DNA of 64,000 bases from Acestrorhynchus altus (lineage: Eukaryota; Chordata; Actinopteri; Characiformes; Acestrorhynchidae), in assembly GCA_034509495.1 (NCBI GenBank), contig CM067505.1, positions 13,580,921 to 13,644,920 on the forward strand, given 5' to 3'. Position numbers and translations under genes: made by a program. How positions within the stretch are numbered: position 1 is the stretch's first letter; every line of letters begins with the position of its first letter. The notes beneath the pieces are model-generated. The model worked only from the letters and a program-made list of their open reading frames with translations, was not told the DNA's origin and searched no databases. Shown here piece by piece: positions 11,800 to 27,000 of the stretch.

Positions 11800-13955
11800 A
11801 CCTTCTGGCTGCAAATCAACCTTCTGTCACCATAATGATAAATGTGCCTTCTGGGCAGATTAAATCATTATTTACACCGAATTCCAGTTCAGAAGCATTG
11901 TTATACAAGTTTTCAAGACAATAGTGATTGTTGTTATTTTGTGATTAAATAATAATAATAATAATATACTGAGAGCCAACAGCTTTGAACAGTTTGACAA
12001 ACTAGATGTTGTTGTTGGTATTAAAGAACCTGACTTAATTTAGTACTACAGTAGTACTACCTCAGTACCTCAATAAATATTACAGTTCTGTTCAATTCAT
12101 GTTAACTTACAATAAGCTTCTATGCCTCCAGACATACATTTACAGACACAGGTCCAAACTGGCCAATCATACGCTATTTTCATAATTGTTAAGAAAATAA
12201 AAAATCACCATTCTGTTACATTTTCAAGATGTAATTTATTGAATGCTGTATGTATAATATAAATATGATCCTTTTCGGAAGAGCATGAGAAGAAAGGTGT
12301 GGGGAACAACCAGCTGAACTTATTCAGAAAATTCTGTGTATATAGCATAAATCTACTGCTAGCAATAAATCAACACAGTTGTAAAACACATAAAATTTTA
12401 TGATCAAAATATTGGTCAAACAAAATAAAACATGATGGTACAGATAAATTGAGGCATCAAGAGAACTCATTGTGAAAATGGTTTGCCCTGTTGGAATAAG
12501 TAATGAATTAGCTGGCATATTAAGAGCAGACAGTTTAATTAGCTCATTAGGAGAGGACACATCATTACTCAGGTTCTGTGAACTATTCTAGACTTTGCTA
12601 CCACATGACCTTTCATTTGATACACCTCATGTAAGTACACGTGTGAAAGGATGCTTGTGTGAGTGTGGATGGACTAGGTCAGCATGCAGTGCTCTGGTGG
12701 AACATAATTAGAGAAAAGTGTTGCAGCATTCTATCACGTCTTCAGTCACAGAAGACTGAAAACTGATTGGAGTAAATTGGGATATTTGGGGTAAAGTAAG
12801 AAATATTTGATTGAAGTAATGAATAGATTAACCCCCCTCACCCAAACGCACCCAAGGACATGCTAGCGCACTGCAGACATTTCCGATCCAGTTTAAGCAG
12901 TTAAGCAGGCATTAGTATCCTAGCTACTGCTACCATAGTAACTCTACCTCCCTTATTGACTCATTTGAACCTAAAATTCAATCTAATTTATATATTGGAA
13001 ATACTAAATATAATAATTTCTTCCTTTCTAGTTCTTTTTTAAATTACTTTTCAAAAAGCAAGAATTTTAACACATAACTCACATTCAGGGATTGTTCAGA
13101 TTTAAATACAATACAGAATGACTGGCATCCATGGCAAATTTCAAATAAGAGAGACTGCGAAAGTTTGTTTCTTTGTAATCTTCCCTTGGCTTGATATTAC
13201 ACTGAAAATATTAGAGCGGTATAAACTGTCAGTGGGCAAAATATAGACTCAGTCCGAAGGTCAATAGTGGCTGGAATACAATGTCACTTACTATTATACT
13301 TACATAAAAACTACCCAAATTTGCATTTAATGTGCAAGAATTATTATGTTATATATGCAATATGGAGCAAAAGGCAAAATTCTATATATTTTTTGTAAAC
13401 ACAGTCTCTGTAGCTATGTCATTAACTGTGATTAGGAAAAATCAGCTAGATCAGACTTCCAGGTGTTATGTTCTCTCATTGAAAGATCTAAAACCAATAG
13501 GAATCAAAGCCCTTAATGCAGACAAATCCAAAATGTTTTTTTGGTCTTTGTGTTTTTATATCGCAAATGTTTATTAAGAAATGGCTGTTCAGTCAGAATG
13601 ATCTATTTTCCCCAAGATGGCACTAGTGAGGTCAGTAGCCACAATCATTGAACTTTAATTGGGCTGCAGCAATCACAATCATTCAAATCACAGTTTGCCT
13701 TTTTTCAAATCTATTTTTTGCTCTTTTACTTACACTACCAGTCAAAAGTTTTAGACCAGCCCCCCATTTTGAGCATTTCATCAGCTCAGGCTGATGGGTC
13801 ACCATTGACTCGGAAAAGGTACAGAGATGTACCAGATTATTCATTTTTTATATTATTATATATTTGCACATGGGGAGATGGAAGAAATATTGCACATTGT
13901 TGTCATGTTATATTGAAAGAAAAAATAGTTAAATACTGTGAAGATTTACATGTGT
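11800..13955. other. intergenic, nothing certain
   Basis: AT-rich. A CACTACCAGTCAAAAGTTTTAG stretch near 13733-13754 resembles a Tc1-type terminal repeat, without any transposase. Confidence 0.35.
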
Positions 13956-13964
13956 GTCTTTGGA

Positions 13965-14510
13965 CTGTTGAGAGCAGTGCAGTCTGTAGAGTCTAACAGC
14001 AGCAGAAAAGAAGGACCTGCAATGCCGCTTCTTCGTACACTGAGGGTGAAGCAGCCTCTCACTGAAGGAGCTGCCCAGTGCTGCAAGAGTCTCATGCATG
14101 GGGTGGGAGTCATTCTTCAGCATAGATGCCAATTTGGCTAACATCCTTGTGTCTCCCACCACGTGCACTGGGTCTAAGAGGCTTCCCAGGACAGAACTGG
14201 CCCTCTTATGAGTTTGTTCATCATCTTCCAATCTGACATCGAAATACGGCTGCTCCAGAAAACCACACCATAAAAATCTTCTTTTTTTGTGTCATAGAAG
14301 GTCCTCAGTAGGTAGTCTGCTCAATCCAGTCTGTTGTTTAAGTGAACACTCAGGTACTCCACTGTCTCAATGTCCATTTCCTGGATGTTCACAGGTGCAG
14401 TGTCTGCATCTGTGAAAATCCACCACCAGTTCTTTGGTCTTTCTTGCATCTGCAATACCATCAGCAAAACCATCCACAGTACAGAGTATGGACAAGTACA
14501 AGGCTGCATG
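13965..14510 (-). pseudogene. I/Nimb-like LINE 3' coding remnant, antisense
   Basis: On the - strand, translated fragments read like the end of a fish non-LTR reverse transcriptase ORF: a block with VNIQEMDIETVEYLSVHLNNRLD (here split from its neighbours) at about 14390-14325 and a SHPMHETLAALGSSFSER / FFSAAVRLY-type end at about 14130-13960. The middle is deleted and frames are broken. Confidence 0.55.
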
Positions 14511-14519
14511 CAAAAGAGT

Positions 14520-15620
14520 ACAAAGGGTTTAAAATATTGTTTTAAAAAATATATGGTGCATCCAGGTAGTATTCACTTCACTTTTTGTGAAAGTAGAGAG
14601 GGGACATATTCAACTACTAGAATTACAAATGTTTGCAAGCTGTGATTTTTTGCTATGAAAGACTGTATCTGTGCAATAGTGCATTCAAATCTATATATTA
14701 AAGAAAATAATAGAAGAAAACCAACATGTTACAAGAAAAACAACTGTAATGTGAATCAGATTCTATACTGATGATCTTATGTATATTTCCACATTAGATT
14801 TTTGAGAGAGGATTATTTGATTGAACTCACTGTTCAGACTGCACCTACATTTTGTAGCTAAGACCACCACTGAGCTATCTCACTATTTTTAAAATGAAGT
14901 TGGCAGTGCCTGAGGTTCCTCTGGCACCAGGCCTTGACATGTACAGCATATGTCAGTGGTTCATTCAGGAACAGTTTGGGCACCAGAAGCTTTATGCTAA
15001 ATTTTAGTCCCAAAGCATAAAAAACATCACTTGAAATCAAAACAGAAAGAACACCATAGCTTTTGGTCTTGGTAATGTAGGTTACTTATATTCAGACAAA
15101 AATGTAATAGTGAAACTGTACATATTTGTTTAAAACAAAACAAAAAAATACAACATTTTTTGTGAAGACAACATACAGTATAACAAATGCACTCAAATGT
15201 CTGTTATATTTATGATCCCTCATGTCCATTTCTAAATGGAAATTTGTAGATATATTATTTATAGACTTCCATATTAACAGCAAAATCAACATACATGATT
15301 GGTTTTCAGTGCAATATTTCAGTAATATTTTTACAGAAAACTGAATGCAAAAGTACTGTTTAAAATATTTCAACACTGGTTTGCATCAACTAAAATGAAC
15401 ATTAATAGTTAACTTAGAACAAATGAATGGACAGACTGTAACTGCAGTAATGTACATGTAAGAGGAGCTTCCACTTTGCCTTTTGGTTTTCACAGGACAT
15501 TAACAGAATTCATTCACAGCAATAGCTATGTATATATGTGTGTTCGGTTTCAAGTTGACATGATCATATATGCAGAAAGTCCTAGAGGCCACATATCACA
15601 CACACACACACACACACATA

Positions 15621-15663
<43 letters not shown>

Positions 15664-17155
15664 CAATTTCATTCAAACCTATAAACTGTTTATAGTCTTT
15701 GAATTCCTACACCTCCCTCACACTTTTTAAGAGCAATCTTGACCAGATCATATGACAGAAGCATTCAGACAATGCTTACATTTCAAAGTAAGATATCAAG
15801 TAAATGCTGTGATAATAATTTGAGAACCTGATGATTTCAGCAACATATTGAGCCAATGAGAAAATCCAAGGAAGCAAATCCACAAGTGTTGTATGTCTAT
15901 GGAGACAAAGCAGACATGGGGGCAAACCAGAACAGTACATTATAGCAACAGTCATCTCAAACCTGTTTCATGAACATGATAGAGAAGTCAGTATAATTTA
16001 GTGGTCTTCTTAATGAACAGATCTGAGTCCTTCATGCAATCACTCAGGTTTGTGGTGGTGGAGTGGCAATGTTTCCGGATGCTCCCATGTGTATGTTACC
16101 TTTTGGTTCTCTCCTTTTAGTTAGTCTGTTATAGTGTGCCGGATTCATTCTCCACATTCTGGTAATGTTTACATTATTTGTTACATCTCTATACCTTTCC
16201 AGAGTCAATTATGACCCACCAGCTCCCCTGCCCATTCTGAGAAGGCCCCTGAGCCACCACTTCACATTGGCTGCCCATCTTTCAGCTAGTGGACATGGAC
16301 TAGTTTCCCACCCTGCTTTGGATTAATTGCCCACCTGCCGTCACCAACTACCTGCCACCCTATGGCTTGCTCACAGGGGGGTTTATGTCTTTGTCCTTTG
16401 TTTCATATGTCATTGTTCACCTTTTAAAATTCTCTTAAGCTGCACCTTATATAAACAGGTGTCCAATCAACTGAATTTACCATAGGTGTACTGCAGTCAA
16501 GCTGTAGAAACATCTGATGGATGTTGCACCTGAGCTCAATTTTGAGTGTCATGGCAAACGCTGTGAATACTTACGCACTTGTTTAATTTTTGTGGTTTTA
16601 TTTTAAATAAATTTGCAAAGATTTCAAACAAACTTTTCTCACTTTGTCGTTGTTTGGTATTGTGTGTGGTCTCCAGAGCGAGTTTAGTTTTGGAAAGCAG
16701 AATGATGTATTTCACTAAAAAGCCAAGAAAACTTCAGTATATAAACAGTATATTTCCTTTTTTACTTATCATATTATTTTACAGTAAATGGGCTTTGAGC
16801 AATAGAGACACTCGCATCACTGCTACTGGCTGCTGATTTAGCTGATGCTGGTTTGTTTGGCCAGCATTATAATCCTGGCCAGCTAATGTTATGTCAGTGT
16901 TTAGTCAGAGCTGGTTTAACAAACCAAGCATCTGAAAATTCAGCTGACACAAAAGAGTGGAAAAGCTGAAACTAATCGCAGCTTCCTAATTGTATTTCTG
17001 CTGGCTCTAAAAATACTCCCGTCTGCTCATGGCGTCGGCTGTACAGTGATTCACACTCATTGATGTCATCATAACAAATGAGGCCCTTAACAGATTCACT
17101 GCTCAGTAATAAGCCCTATGGGCAGACTAATGGGCTAATGACGTTTTGCCTACAG
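14520..17155. other. intergenic; (CA)n at 15595-15660 and a Tc1-type 3' end near 16540-16690
   Basis: The stretch around 16555-16660 (GTGAATACTTACG, then AATTTGCAAAGATTTCAAAC) resembles the 3' end of older Tc1 elements and matches the style of 53380-53460. The (CA)n tract at 15595-15660 is interrupted. Nothing else recognised. Confidence 0.45.
15595..15660. repeat. (CA)n microsatellite
   Basis: About 30 CA units with TA interruptions. Confidence 0.95.
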
Positions 17156-17281
17156 CAGAGGTTCTTCTTTTTCACTGTGCGACCCCCTTTTAGGCTCCAG
17201 TAAATTTCGCTACCCCGGGAAAAACGGTATCAAATATTCCAAGTATTTCATCATACTTTCTCACTTTCTTTGTTTTTTTCT

Positions 17282-18270
<989 letters not shown>

Positions 18271-18664
18271 TTTTTTCTGTTCTGATGTTCCTGGATGCGG
18301 GCGTTTTGCGTCCCCACTTCCAATTCGATCTTCTAAACAACACTCCATTTTGATTCATCCTGAATGACCTGCCGAGCCACAATGTGCATGAACCTGAATC
18401 AAGATTCAGATTGAAGAGTCAAGCAGAACGGTGAGTGAGTCAGTTTGATTCAGTGAAAAAAACGTTCTAAACATGCTCTATTTTAAGCAACAGTGGGTGC
18501 CAAGTCATGTCCTTCATGCGAGACACTCCAGCTAGACTGAGAACGATACAGTGTGAAAAAGTTTAGCGCTTAAATCTGATTCATCACACATTTAGCTGAC
18601 AAAACGTCTTAATTAGCGTCACATTCGCGTCTGCCCTAGAAGACCCCCAGGTTAAGAACCCCTG

Positions 18665-20690
18665 ACATACAGCATCACATCAGTTCTCACATGTGTTTTT
18701 GTGACAAAATGTATTTTGGAGAGTAAACAGATTCAATGCAGTTTCCTCCTGGTGAAAGACCTCAAGATTTGTAACCCTGTGTCGCTGATCAGTCATGTAG
18801 TGGAAATTTGGATCTTAATCAAGGTGCTTGTAGCAACTCTCTTATTCATATCCTGCAATAAAATATGAATAGCACGTCTTTAATTATAACTCATAAATGG
18901 AACGTTATGATTGGATAGAAATGATTACTGGCAATTGGTAATATACCCTAATGATAGTATTGTAGAGCAAAAGCATGTTCGATAATAAAGTAAGGATATG
19001 CTCTGAGTAAGTAAGATAACCCATTCAAAGCCTAGTATAAAGCAGACATTTTTATTTGTTTAGTTCACTTAAACAGTATATACTCACGCTTTTTTTTCCA
19101 TTTTGCTGTGGTTTGAAGAAGATTACTTCAAGACATACTGAATATGTTGAACTCCCCCAAACAACATCCTGGGCTATTAAACATGTTCAGAGTATAGACC
19201 AATAGCCTGGACCTAGTCACATTCCTCTTCCCTGGGACTGGAGCAGAGTCAGTTGACATTTTCTTTAAAGTTATCATTTTTAATATTTTTTATTTTATGC
19301 CTTTTTGGACAGTGATAATATTCAAAAAGAAACAACAGTGTATAGGCTTAACGTAGCTTTTTTGAAATCTGCTCTTTAAATGTGTCTGCATGGTGGCATT
19401 AAATACCGTCTTACTGCACCCTCTTGTGGTTAAACTGGTTCAATATCCCCACTGAATGTGAAAATGTGTTTTTGTTTAAGGTCTGTTCAAGCCCATTAAA
19501 CAGTTTAAACACTTGAATTAATTCTAGAACTAAATGGTGAAATGCAAGTTATGAAACTGTGAAATATACAGTATGTTAAAGTGGGATTTTAAGTTTAGAA
19601 GGAAAAAAAAGCAATTCAATTTGATTAATTTAACTGAATCATTTACTTTGAATCAATATTTTAAATGGGTTTCATGGGTTAAAAGTCACTTCATGTGTGT
19701 ATGTATGTATATATATATATATATATATATGAGGTTTTATTCAATAACATACATACAAATGTTTGTCTTATACAAGAACAATAAAGCAATTTGCGTTCCT
19801 AACAGCATAATACGCTTGATGACATAAATGTCTAAATATCCAGTCAGTGGACATAAACACTGTGATTTGTATGAGTGTGCAGTTTAATAATGGCTCAGTT
19901 TAATTTGAAATATCACTGGCTTTACCCTTACTTCAGAGGGTTATGTGTGTAAAGTATCACACACTAACCCTGTTTCACAAACACAGGAACATTTTCAACA
20001 GAGGCACAAATAAGCAGCAGATACAAACTACAATGAAAGAAAAACAAACAATGAAAATTAAAAACAAAAAACAAACAAACAAGCTATACCATGCAAAACG
20101 ACACCAGACATTTCATGTTTCTCACAATTCAGACAGTAGGCAGTAGGTCACTGACACATATGAAAAAGGAGATGCGATTAAAGCGGTAAAATCTTCCAAG
20201 AATAGTTGAGAAAATAGATTAATTTATACAACTGTTAATTTATCACTGATCAGCATCAGAAATGTTTGGTCTCCATATTCTGTCTTACTATATCAATAGC
20301 AAGACAACTAATATTACTAACAAACACTCAAAAGTCAAACACTTTCTGAATTTGAACATTAAGATTAATTTAAAAGATAGGAAACTTACATAGCTATATG
20401 ATATATTATTCTATCAGTAGTACATTTGTCTTGTATGTAATCTATAGATGTATAAGTTGGACAATGTCTGCAAAGTTTATGTATCTTATACTGTACATAA
20501 ACTTACCGTTTCAATACCGTTTTGAACGGTAAAAGGCTTTGAACAGGGTATTGAAAAAAATTGGGATGATGCACCTGGCTGGCTTCACCATGTAGTAGAA
20601 CACTAAAAGCATTTTAGACTAAAGATGTTAATCTAGAATACAGGAGTCCTTGTACATATTTCAGGCACAGGAACTTAAAAGATAAAGTAC
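18665..20690. other. intergenic, nothing certain
   Basis: AT-rich; a short (TA)n at about 19708-19731. No recognised gene or transposon. Confidence 0.4.
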
Positions 20691-20694
20691 TGAG

Positions 20695-21530
20695 CAAAAT
20701 AGGCAAACAAATATGGAAAACAGCTAAATTGCCTGCAGACTGGAAGAGGTCGGTCTACATTCTACAAGAAAAGTGTGTTCCACACTATCGCACAATTTCC
20801 CTCATCCCACGTGCCAGTAAAATCATCCAATGTAAACTAGAAACTTACGAAAAAGAACTGTCAGTTGGATTCAAGAAAGGTAGAGGAACAAGAGACATCA
20901 TCGTAGATGCACGCTGGTTTTCAAGGAGTTCAAAAAGGAGGTCAATTTTTGTCAGAAAAATTGGAATACCAAAACATCTTATTCTAAAGCGGAATCTCTA
21001 CACTGATCAATAAGCCACGGTCAGGATGGAAAATTAATGATTAGAATGGTTCCACTTTGGCAAAGGATACTATCACCATACCTTCAGCTTAATATGAAGG
21101 TGACTAAGCTCATGACGACAGCCAGCTTTACCATTAATGTGAAGATGGTGGACTGTTTTGCCTACTTGGTTCAGTTATTAACAAAGGATCTAACACTCAA
21201 GAAATCTCACACTGATTTTAACTCGGCAGGACAAGCATGAATGAGAAAAAAGATCTGAATTATCCAGACAATGGTTTGGTCTGTGGTTCTGTATGGTTGA
21301 GAAAGCTGGACAATAAGTGGGAAAGGAGAAATATAGATGTTTTTTTTTCAAAATAAGAATATAACCATATCCAGCTACAAGATGGATGGATACAATTCAT
21401 GGAATAAAGAACCAATCATTCAGATGTCTGAAGACACAAACAGAAGACAGGACATTATGGAGGAACACTATTCATATAGTTGCTAGAGGACGGAATCAAT
21501 TTGATGGCAAGTAATAATTAAGAATATAGA
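20695..21530 (+). pseudogene. RTE/BovB-like LINE remnant
   Basis: Fragments in several frames resemble RTE-clade reverse transcriptase: PADWKRSVYI and a YRTISLIPRASKII block at 20730-20830, FKKGRGTRDII at about 20870-20905, and further on a region like VVLYG-ESWTIS (about 21270-21310) and the terminal VARGRNQFDGK-type end near 21480-21510. Many stops and deletions. Confidence 0.6.
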
Positions 21531-21539
21531 TGTTTGTGC

Positions 21540-22330
21540 AAGAGACGTGTGTGGGCATACATTCAGAGAAAGTATTTGTGTGACTATAGATTTATAGTGT
21601 TTACTAGCAAAGTTAGACTCGTAGCACTAGTGCTAAACGGCAGCAAATGTATCTGATGGACTGATGGACATCTGTCAAACCAGTTCACGATTTGAGCCAC
21701 AACAGTCTTCAGGTGGAGAAAAACAAAAATATGCTTTAAACTCTTTTTAACAAAAGATGCACAGTCTATTGTTCCTTAACCCAATATTGTACTTTTCTTT
21801 ATTATTGATGCTTGAATGAAAACATTGTAACTATTCACAACTCTTCCAGTTCACAAAGGGACAACTGTCAATCTTTAACACATATATCCAGTCAGAAATG
21901 TTAATGGGTTGTTTTGTTGCCAGGGATTGAATGCAGAAATAATAAAGAAAAAACTCACAAACCTACAATATTAACCTTCTACCTTATAACCTCCAGTCAA
22001 TATTTTGGCCTGTAGCACCATAAGAAGCAAGACAAATTAGCACTGACTCCACAAAACTCTGACCTTTAAAAATATCTATTTACATTAAAATACTCTTTTA
22101 GCTGTATACAGTAAGTGTGTTATTACAGTATGCAGTAAGGTAGGTGGGTGATGTTAGCAGTGAGGTAAGAACAGGTTAGTATTTAAGCAGCTCTTACAGT
22201 CATTTCAGAGTAATGGTTGGTTTCCGTTTCACTTCTTTTTGAAGCTGTTTCCCACAAGTATGATTTGAATAGCCAATTTGGATTTACCCAACAGGTAGAT
22301 ATCTGCTGTAAACCTGAAGCATTTATTCAA
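21540..22330. other. intergenic, nothing recognised
   Basis: No coding or repeat feature that I can name. Confidence 0.35.
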
Positions 22331-22334
22331 CAGA

Positions 22335-22475
22335 CTGTTACATGTTTATATTGTATATACTCTACTGTTTATCAATTTTTTTGTACTGAGTGCCTTGCTA
22401 TCCCTTTGCTGCTATAACGCTGTGAATTTCCCCACTGCAGGACTAATAGAAGGGTTATCTTATCTTACATGTGTC
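22335..22475 (+). repeat. retroposon 3' end with (TTATC)n-type tail
   Basis: The block from CTGAGTGCCTTGCTATC to the tail ATCTTATCTTA matches 54570-54690 closely (shared CCCTTGCTATC, CTGCAGGACTAAT, TTATCTTATC). Both look like 5'-truncated copies of one LINE/SINE family ending in a pentanucleotide tail. Confidence 0.6.
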
Positions 22476-23641
22476 AAGTCATAGATAAGATTATATTTTA
22501 CCCCCAGCTCATTACAAGACAGAAAACATTACCACAACACATGAAGACAGAAAAAATGTGGTTCTCCATTTCTCTTGGTCCATTAAAGCATACAGGAAAA
22601 AATACTCTCACATTTTTTACACAAAAATAGCAATATTTAGGAGATGGAAATAAAATAAAATACTCTGCACATTTATATATCAATATGTTGAAATTTAGTA
22701 TCACACAGATGTAAATAAATAAATATTTAAAATAATCTCAGAAAGTGCAGAGATAAAAGTCACTAAATAAATATTTAATTACCTGCATTTATAGATTTCT
22801 TTCTTTTCAGATGAGCAACTGACAGAGTGCAATAACATAAAATCTGGCAGAAACTCAACATGGAATTACTTGCCCTACTTTTGTAAATCTCTTCAATACA
22901 TTCAAAATGTTACTTAAGTACTGGGATCACAAAAGACTTAAGCATTGCACTACACAGTTTTATATAGCTGAGGACATGTTATATAATTTATATATAATTT
23001 TTTGGCAGTAAACTAGCTATCCTACATTTGGACTAAATTGCACTGGTAAAGCAGCTCCAAGTGCTAAATTATACGGATTGTATTTTAAGACAATTTTAAA
23101 TGGCTTCACTCAGATACCAACAGTTTATTGTTTAATCACTACACATTGAATTTCATTATGCTGACCATTAACCACTTTCTAAAAAGTGGAGAAAAACCTT
23201 GTATTACATTAGAAAAAAATAAACTGTGGCTCCTTCATCAAAATAACTTAAAAGTAAAATTCAAGGCTTTGACTTTTAAGGTTAGCTGTTAATTAAACTT
23301 TGGCTTTAGTTGGTAATGATGAAGGAGAAATCTAATAAATCTAAATGCTTTATGTAATCTAATTTCCCTTTTCAACCCTCATTAAAAGTACCTGGTGATA
23401 CGTCACATTAAAATAAAAAGAACTAAAAACAAACGAAAATGTAAAGAAATATAGTATCATAAAAATAAATTAATGAGAATATTGCACCAAACCTTAATCT
23501 ATACACATTATTTCAACACACATATTTCCTTTTAGAAACAACAGATAAATAGTCTCATAGGCTTTCTGTAGACATTTCCCCCATTTAGTAACTTCCAATG
23601 TATCTCCACTTTTCTAATACATAGTTTCCAAAAATAAATAT
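22476..23641 (-). other. 3' UTR / downstream region of the glucose transporter gene
   Basis: AT-rich, downstream of the transporter stop. A minus-strand AATAAA (TTTATT on +) at 23124-23129 would give a 3' UTR of about 520 nt; other late signals are possible. Confidence 0.4.
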
Positions 23642-24013
23642 CTACACACTTTCCTGGACAGTTGAATTAGATTTCTCCTCTGTAGAGGATTTCAACAGTT
23701 GGTTTGTAGCAGACTCAGATTTCTCCTCACCCTTTATGGCCTCTGAAGTGTCCTTCACAGAAGAGCTGGGTTTCTCCTCTGAACCAGAATTGGCTGCCAC
23801 CAATGGAACTTTCTCCTTTATTGGAGAAGTGGATGCAACAACTCCACCTGCCTCCTCTACAGATGCAGTTGTAGCAGGTGGAGCCCTGCTGAATTCTCGA
23901 GCAATGTCTTCAAAGGTTCTCCCCTTGGTCTCAGGAACACGGAAGAATGTGAAGATGAAGAAGAGTATAAGGAAGGTCATGAAAATGATAAAAACATATG
24001 GCCCGCAAAGTTT
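23642..24013 (-). CDS. slc2a3: slc2a3, coding exon 10 (last helix, cytosolic tail, stop)
   Basis: Acceptor TTTGACAG before 24013; stop TAG at 23644-23642. Encodes KLCGPYVF, the last membrane helix, PETKGRTFEDIA and a polar tail with repeated EEKS-type units ending in QESV. The tail is about 40 residues longer than the human GLUT3 tail. The final S-V resembles a class I PDZ ligand only loosely. Confidence 0.93.
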   Translation of the reverse strand, partial: KLCGPYVFIIFMTFLILFFIFTFFRVPETKGRTFEDIAREFSRAPPATTASVEEAGGVVASTSPIKEKVPLVAANSGSEEKPSSSVKDTSEAIKGEEKSESATNQLLKSSTEEKSNSTVQESV

Positions 24014-27000
24014 CTGTCAAATGGAAAGTAAAGAGTAGAGGTTCAGTGCATTTTAATGTTCTTCCAAAAAAAACTAAGGTGTCAAATCAATCAGAACAGT
24101 CAGTTTCTTAATATATACTCTACTTATTGCTAAAGAAAAAATAGTTTAATTACCTCAAGTTTTGGGAAACTGATGCCCACAATGAAGTTGGCTGTCCAGT
24201 TAGAGAATCCAGCAATGGCCATTGCAGCAGGACGTGGCCCCTGGGAGAAAAGCTCAGCCACAATAAACCAAGGGATGGGACCTGGGCCCATCTCAAACAT
24301 AGCCACAAAGGCAAACACTGCTGCAATGCTCAGGTAGCTCAGAGACTCAATATGCTTCTGCTCAACAAAGGAGAAAAATAAAATACATTAAAAAATGCAA
24401 ATATTAATCAGTTTGTTTGAGATCACTAAAAGTAAATGCATTACAATACAATTCCAAAAAAGTCAAAACCTACTAGTAGGAGGGCGATGGTCATAAGCAG
24501 AGCACTGAGAGCCATACCACCCAAGCCAATAAGGTGCAATGTTCTTCGTCCAGCCCTCTCAACAAGGAAGAGCTTCAATCAAGAACAGCAAGGGTAAAAA
24601 ATATGAAAATTACATACTAATCCAAAACACTACAGAAATCATATCTGATAAAATTAAATGTAAAGCTATTTAATTAATTTATGTGAGTGCCATGACCATT
24701 TCAAACCTCTTCAAAGGTTTACAACTTTTACAGTTATCAAGCATTACATGATTTATTCATCAAAGCCTTCATCAAAGTAAATAAGGTGAACTGTTACTGG
24801 AATTGAACGATGTAGCATTTATGTAGCATATATGTAATCATCAACATCTGTGTTCTTTTAACCACCACATCAAACACTTGATCAGTAAACAACACATACT
24901 TCATACTGGCCATTGCATTGTGTATGTGCATTACATTGTTAAGATATGTAATGATTGAAGTGACAGCTGTACAGGACTTTTGCAAAGTACAGTACATGTC
25001 CTCAGTAATCTTAGGTCCAATGCTTGAATACTCACTGAGACCACAGTAAAAACAGTGTTGACAGCTCCAGCTCCAATGGTAGCGTATATGGGCTGTGTTA
25101 CACCTGCAGACTCAAAAATTCCTGTTGAGTAGTAGAACACCTGAGAGAAACACAGATAGTAATGCATGGTAATAAACAATCATTGCAGTTAAGAGGTTAA
25201 TGACATTGCCTTCAAACTGTGTGCAGGGTTCGGTTGCTCACTCACAGCATTGATTCCAGATAGCTGCTGTGACAGCTGGAGAACAACAGCGATGAGAAGA
25301 GGCTGGCGGTACGTGGCAGAACGGAAAAGCTCAGGGATAGTAACCTTCTTCTCCATATTCATCTTCACACTCTCCTCCTTCATTTCCTTCATGTCCTTTG
25401 ACACGTCCTCAAATCCACGAAGACGCACAAGTGCTGAAACAACAAATGATGGTGATGATTTTCAGGTGAGTGGTCTCGGTTACAAAATAAATGAAGATTA
25501 GATGATGGTGACAATGGAATGAATACACCAGTATCAAGTTATGAGACAGAAAGCACATAATGGCTACAGCTTAGTCTCAAAACTGTAGACTACTGAAAAT
25601 GGACACAGATACAGAGTTAGTAAAGTGTGCAATAGAGGTTATGTAGTTTTAAATCTGATGTAATTTGTTAGTCTTTGTGCTCAAGAACATTAAGCTTTAG
25701 TCTTATGTCATCTGTGATGCAGTCACATATAGTGCAGAAAAACTGTATATTTTGGTCTTGTCATTAAATATTTGTGCCTTTTTTTCCAAGCACATAACTG
25801 ATGCTCTTGATGAACATTTCTATTCAGGTATTTCTATGAAATAAAATAGAATAATACCTTATTATCTTTCACTATGAAAGATAATAAATCATGGTAGTTC
25901 ATAAAACCCAGTAGTTCACCATTATAGCAAGAACAACTTGAACTAATTTGCATCAGTTGCTAGGATGTCACAAAATGATCTTACCTTTGCGAGCCTCTTC
26001 CTCCTTATTGAGGTTTATAAGTAGATATCGGGGGCTCTCAGGACAGAAAGGCAGTAGCAAACACTGTACTACAGCAGGTACCACAGTCAGAGATAGCAGC
26101 AGAGGCCACAGTTTATCAGAGCCAAGAAGAAATTCCAAACCAAAGATCTACATGCAGTGGTAAATCAGAGAGCAGGCACAATGTTATTATATGTTATAAG
26201 TTATTAGCATTATAAGTTAGAAGGTCAGTAGCACTCAGCAGAAATATAAAAAAGCTTGTATTATAATGTTAATCTGTTTTAGGCTTGAAAACATGATGGA
26301 TAGACATTTATTTTGTGATTATGTTTTTTTTTTTTTCAACTGATACCACTTATTATAATTTAAATTTGATCAAGTTACTTTTATGTATATAACCTTGTGT
26401 GTACAATAGTGGTATTACATATCGTTGTTGAAATGTGCCCCCTATGGTTCGGAATGCAAATTAACCATGGATTATTTGGCAATGTTTACCCATGATAGTG
26501 TAGAATACAATTTTATTGCCACTTTTAAAGTAATTTTTCCCAAAATCTCCATGTAGGGTTGCCCAGAAAATACAGACAAAGCATTGCGAACCGAGCATGT
26601 TGACAAACCCATATAGAATGTAAAGACTGTACTGTAGGAAAACATGAAAGGTATATATCAGATCAGCCAATTTTAAGTCTAAATATGCCACTGACTAATC
26701 TTTGATGTTACATGTATGTGCCATATTTCACAAATTAAGGATTGCTGCAGCCTCTTTTGGTGCAGGATGCTGCAATTTCTCATTCAGTCACAAGAACCAT
26801 GGACCTCATGCACAGTTGCAGAAGCTCCACTAGAAAGCAAAGTTATCTTTCCATTCTGTTTTTATTGATCCACAAAATGACCCTATGAGTCAAGACTGGA
26901 AATGTCTTACTCTTACATCTGTGCAATAAATCAATTTTAAAAATGGGAGCAACATGACATAATTCACCTGAGAAATCAAGATGCCCACTACTACACCCAG

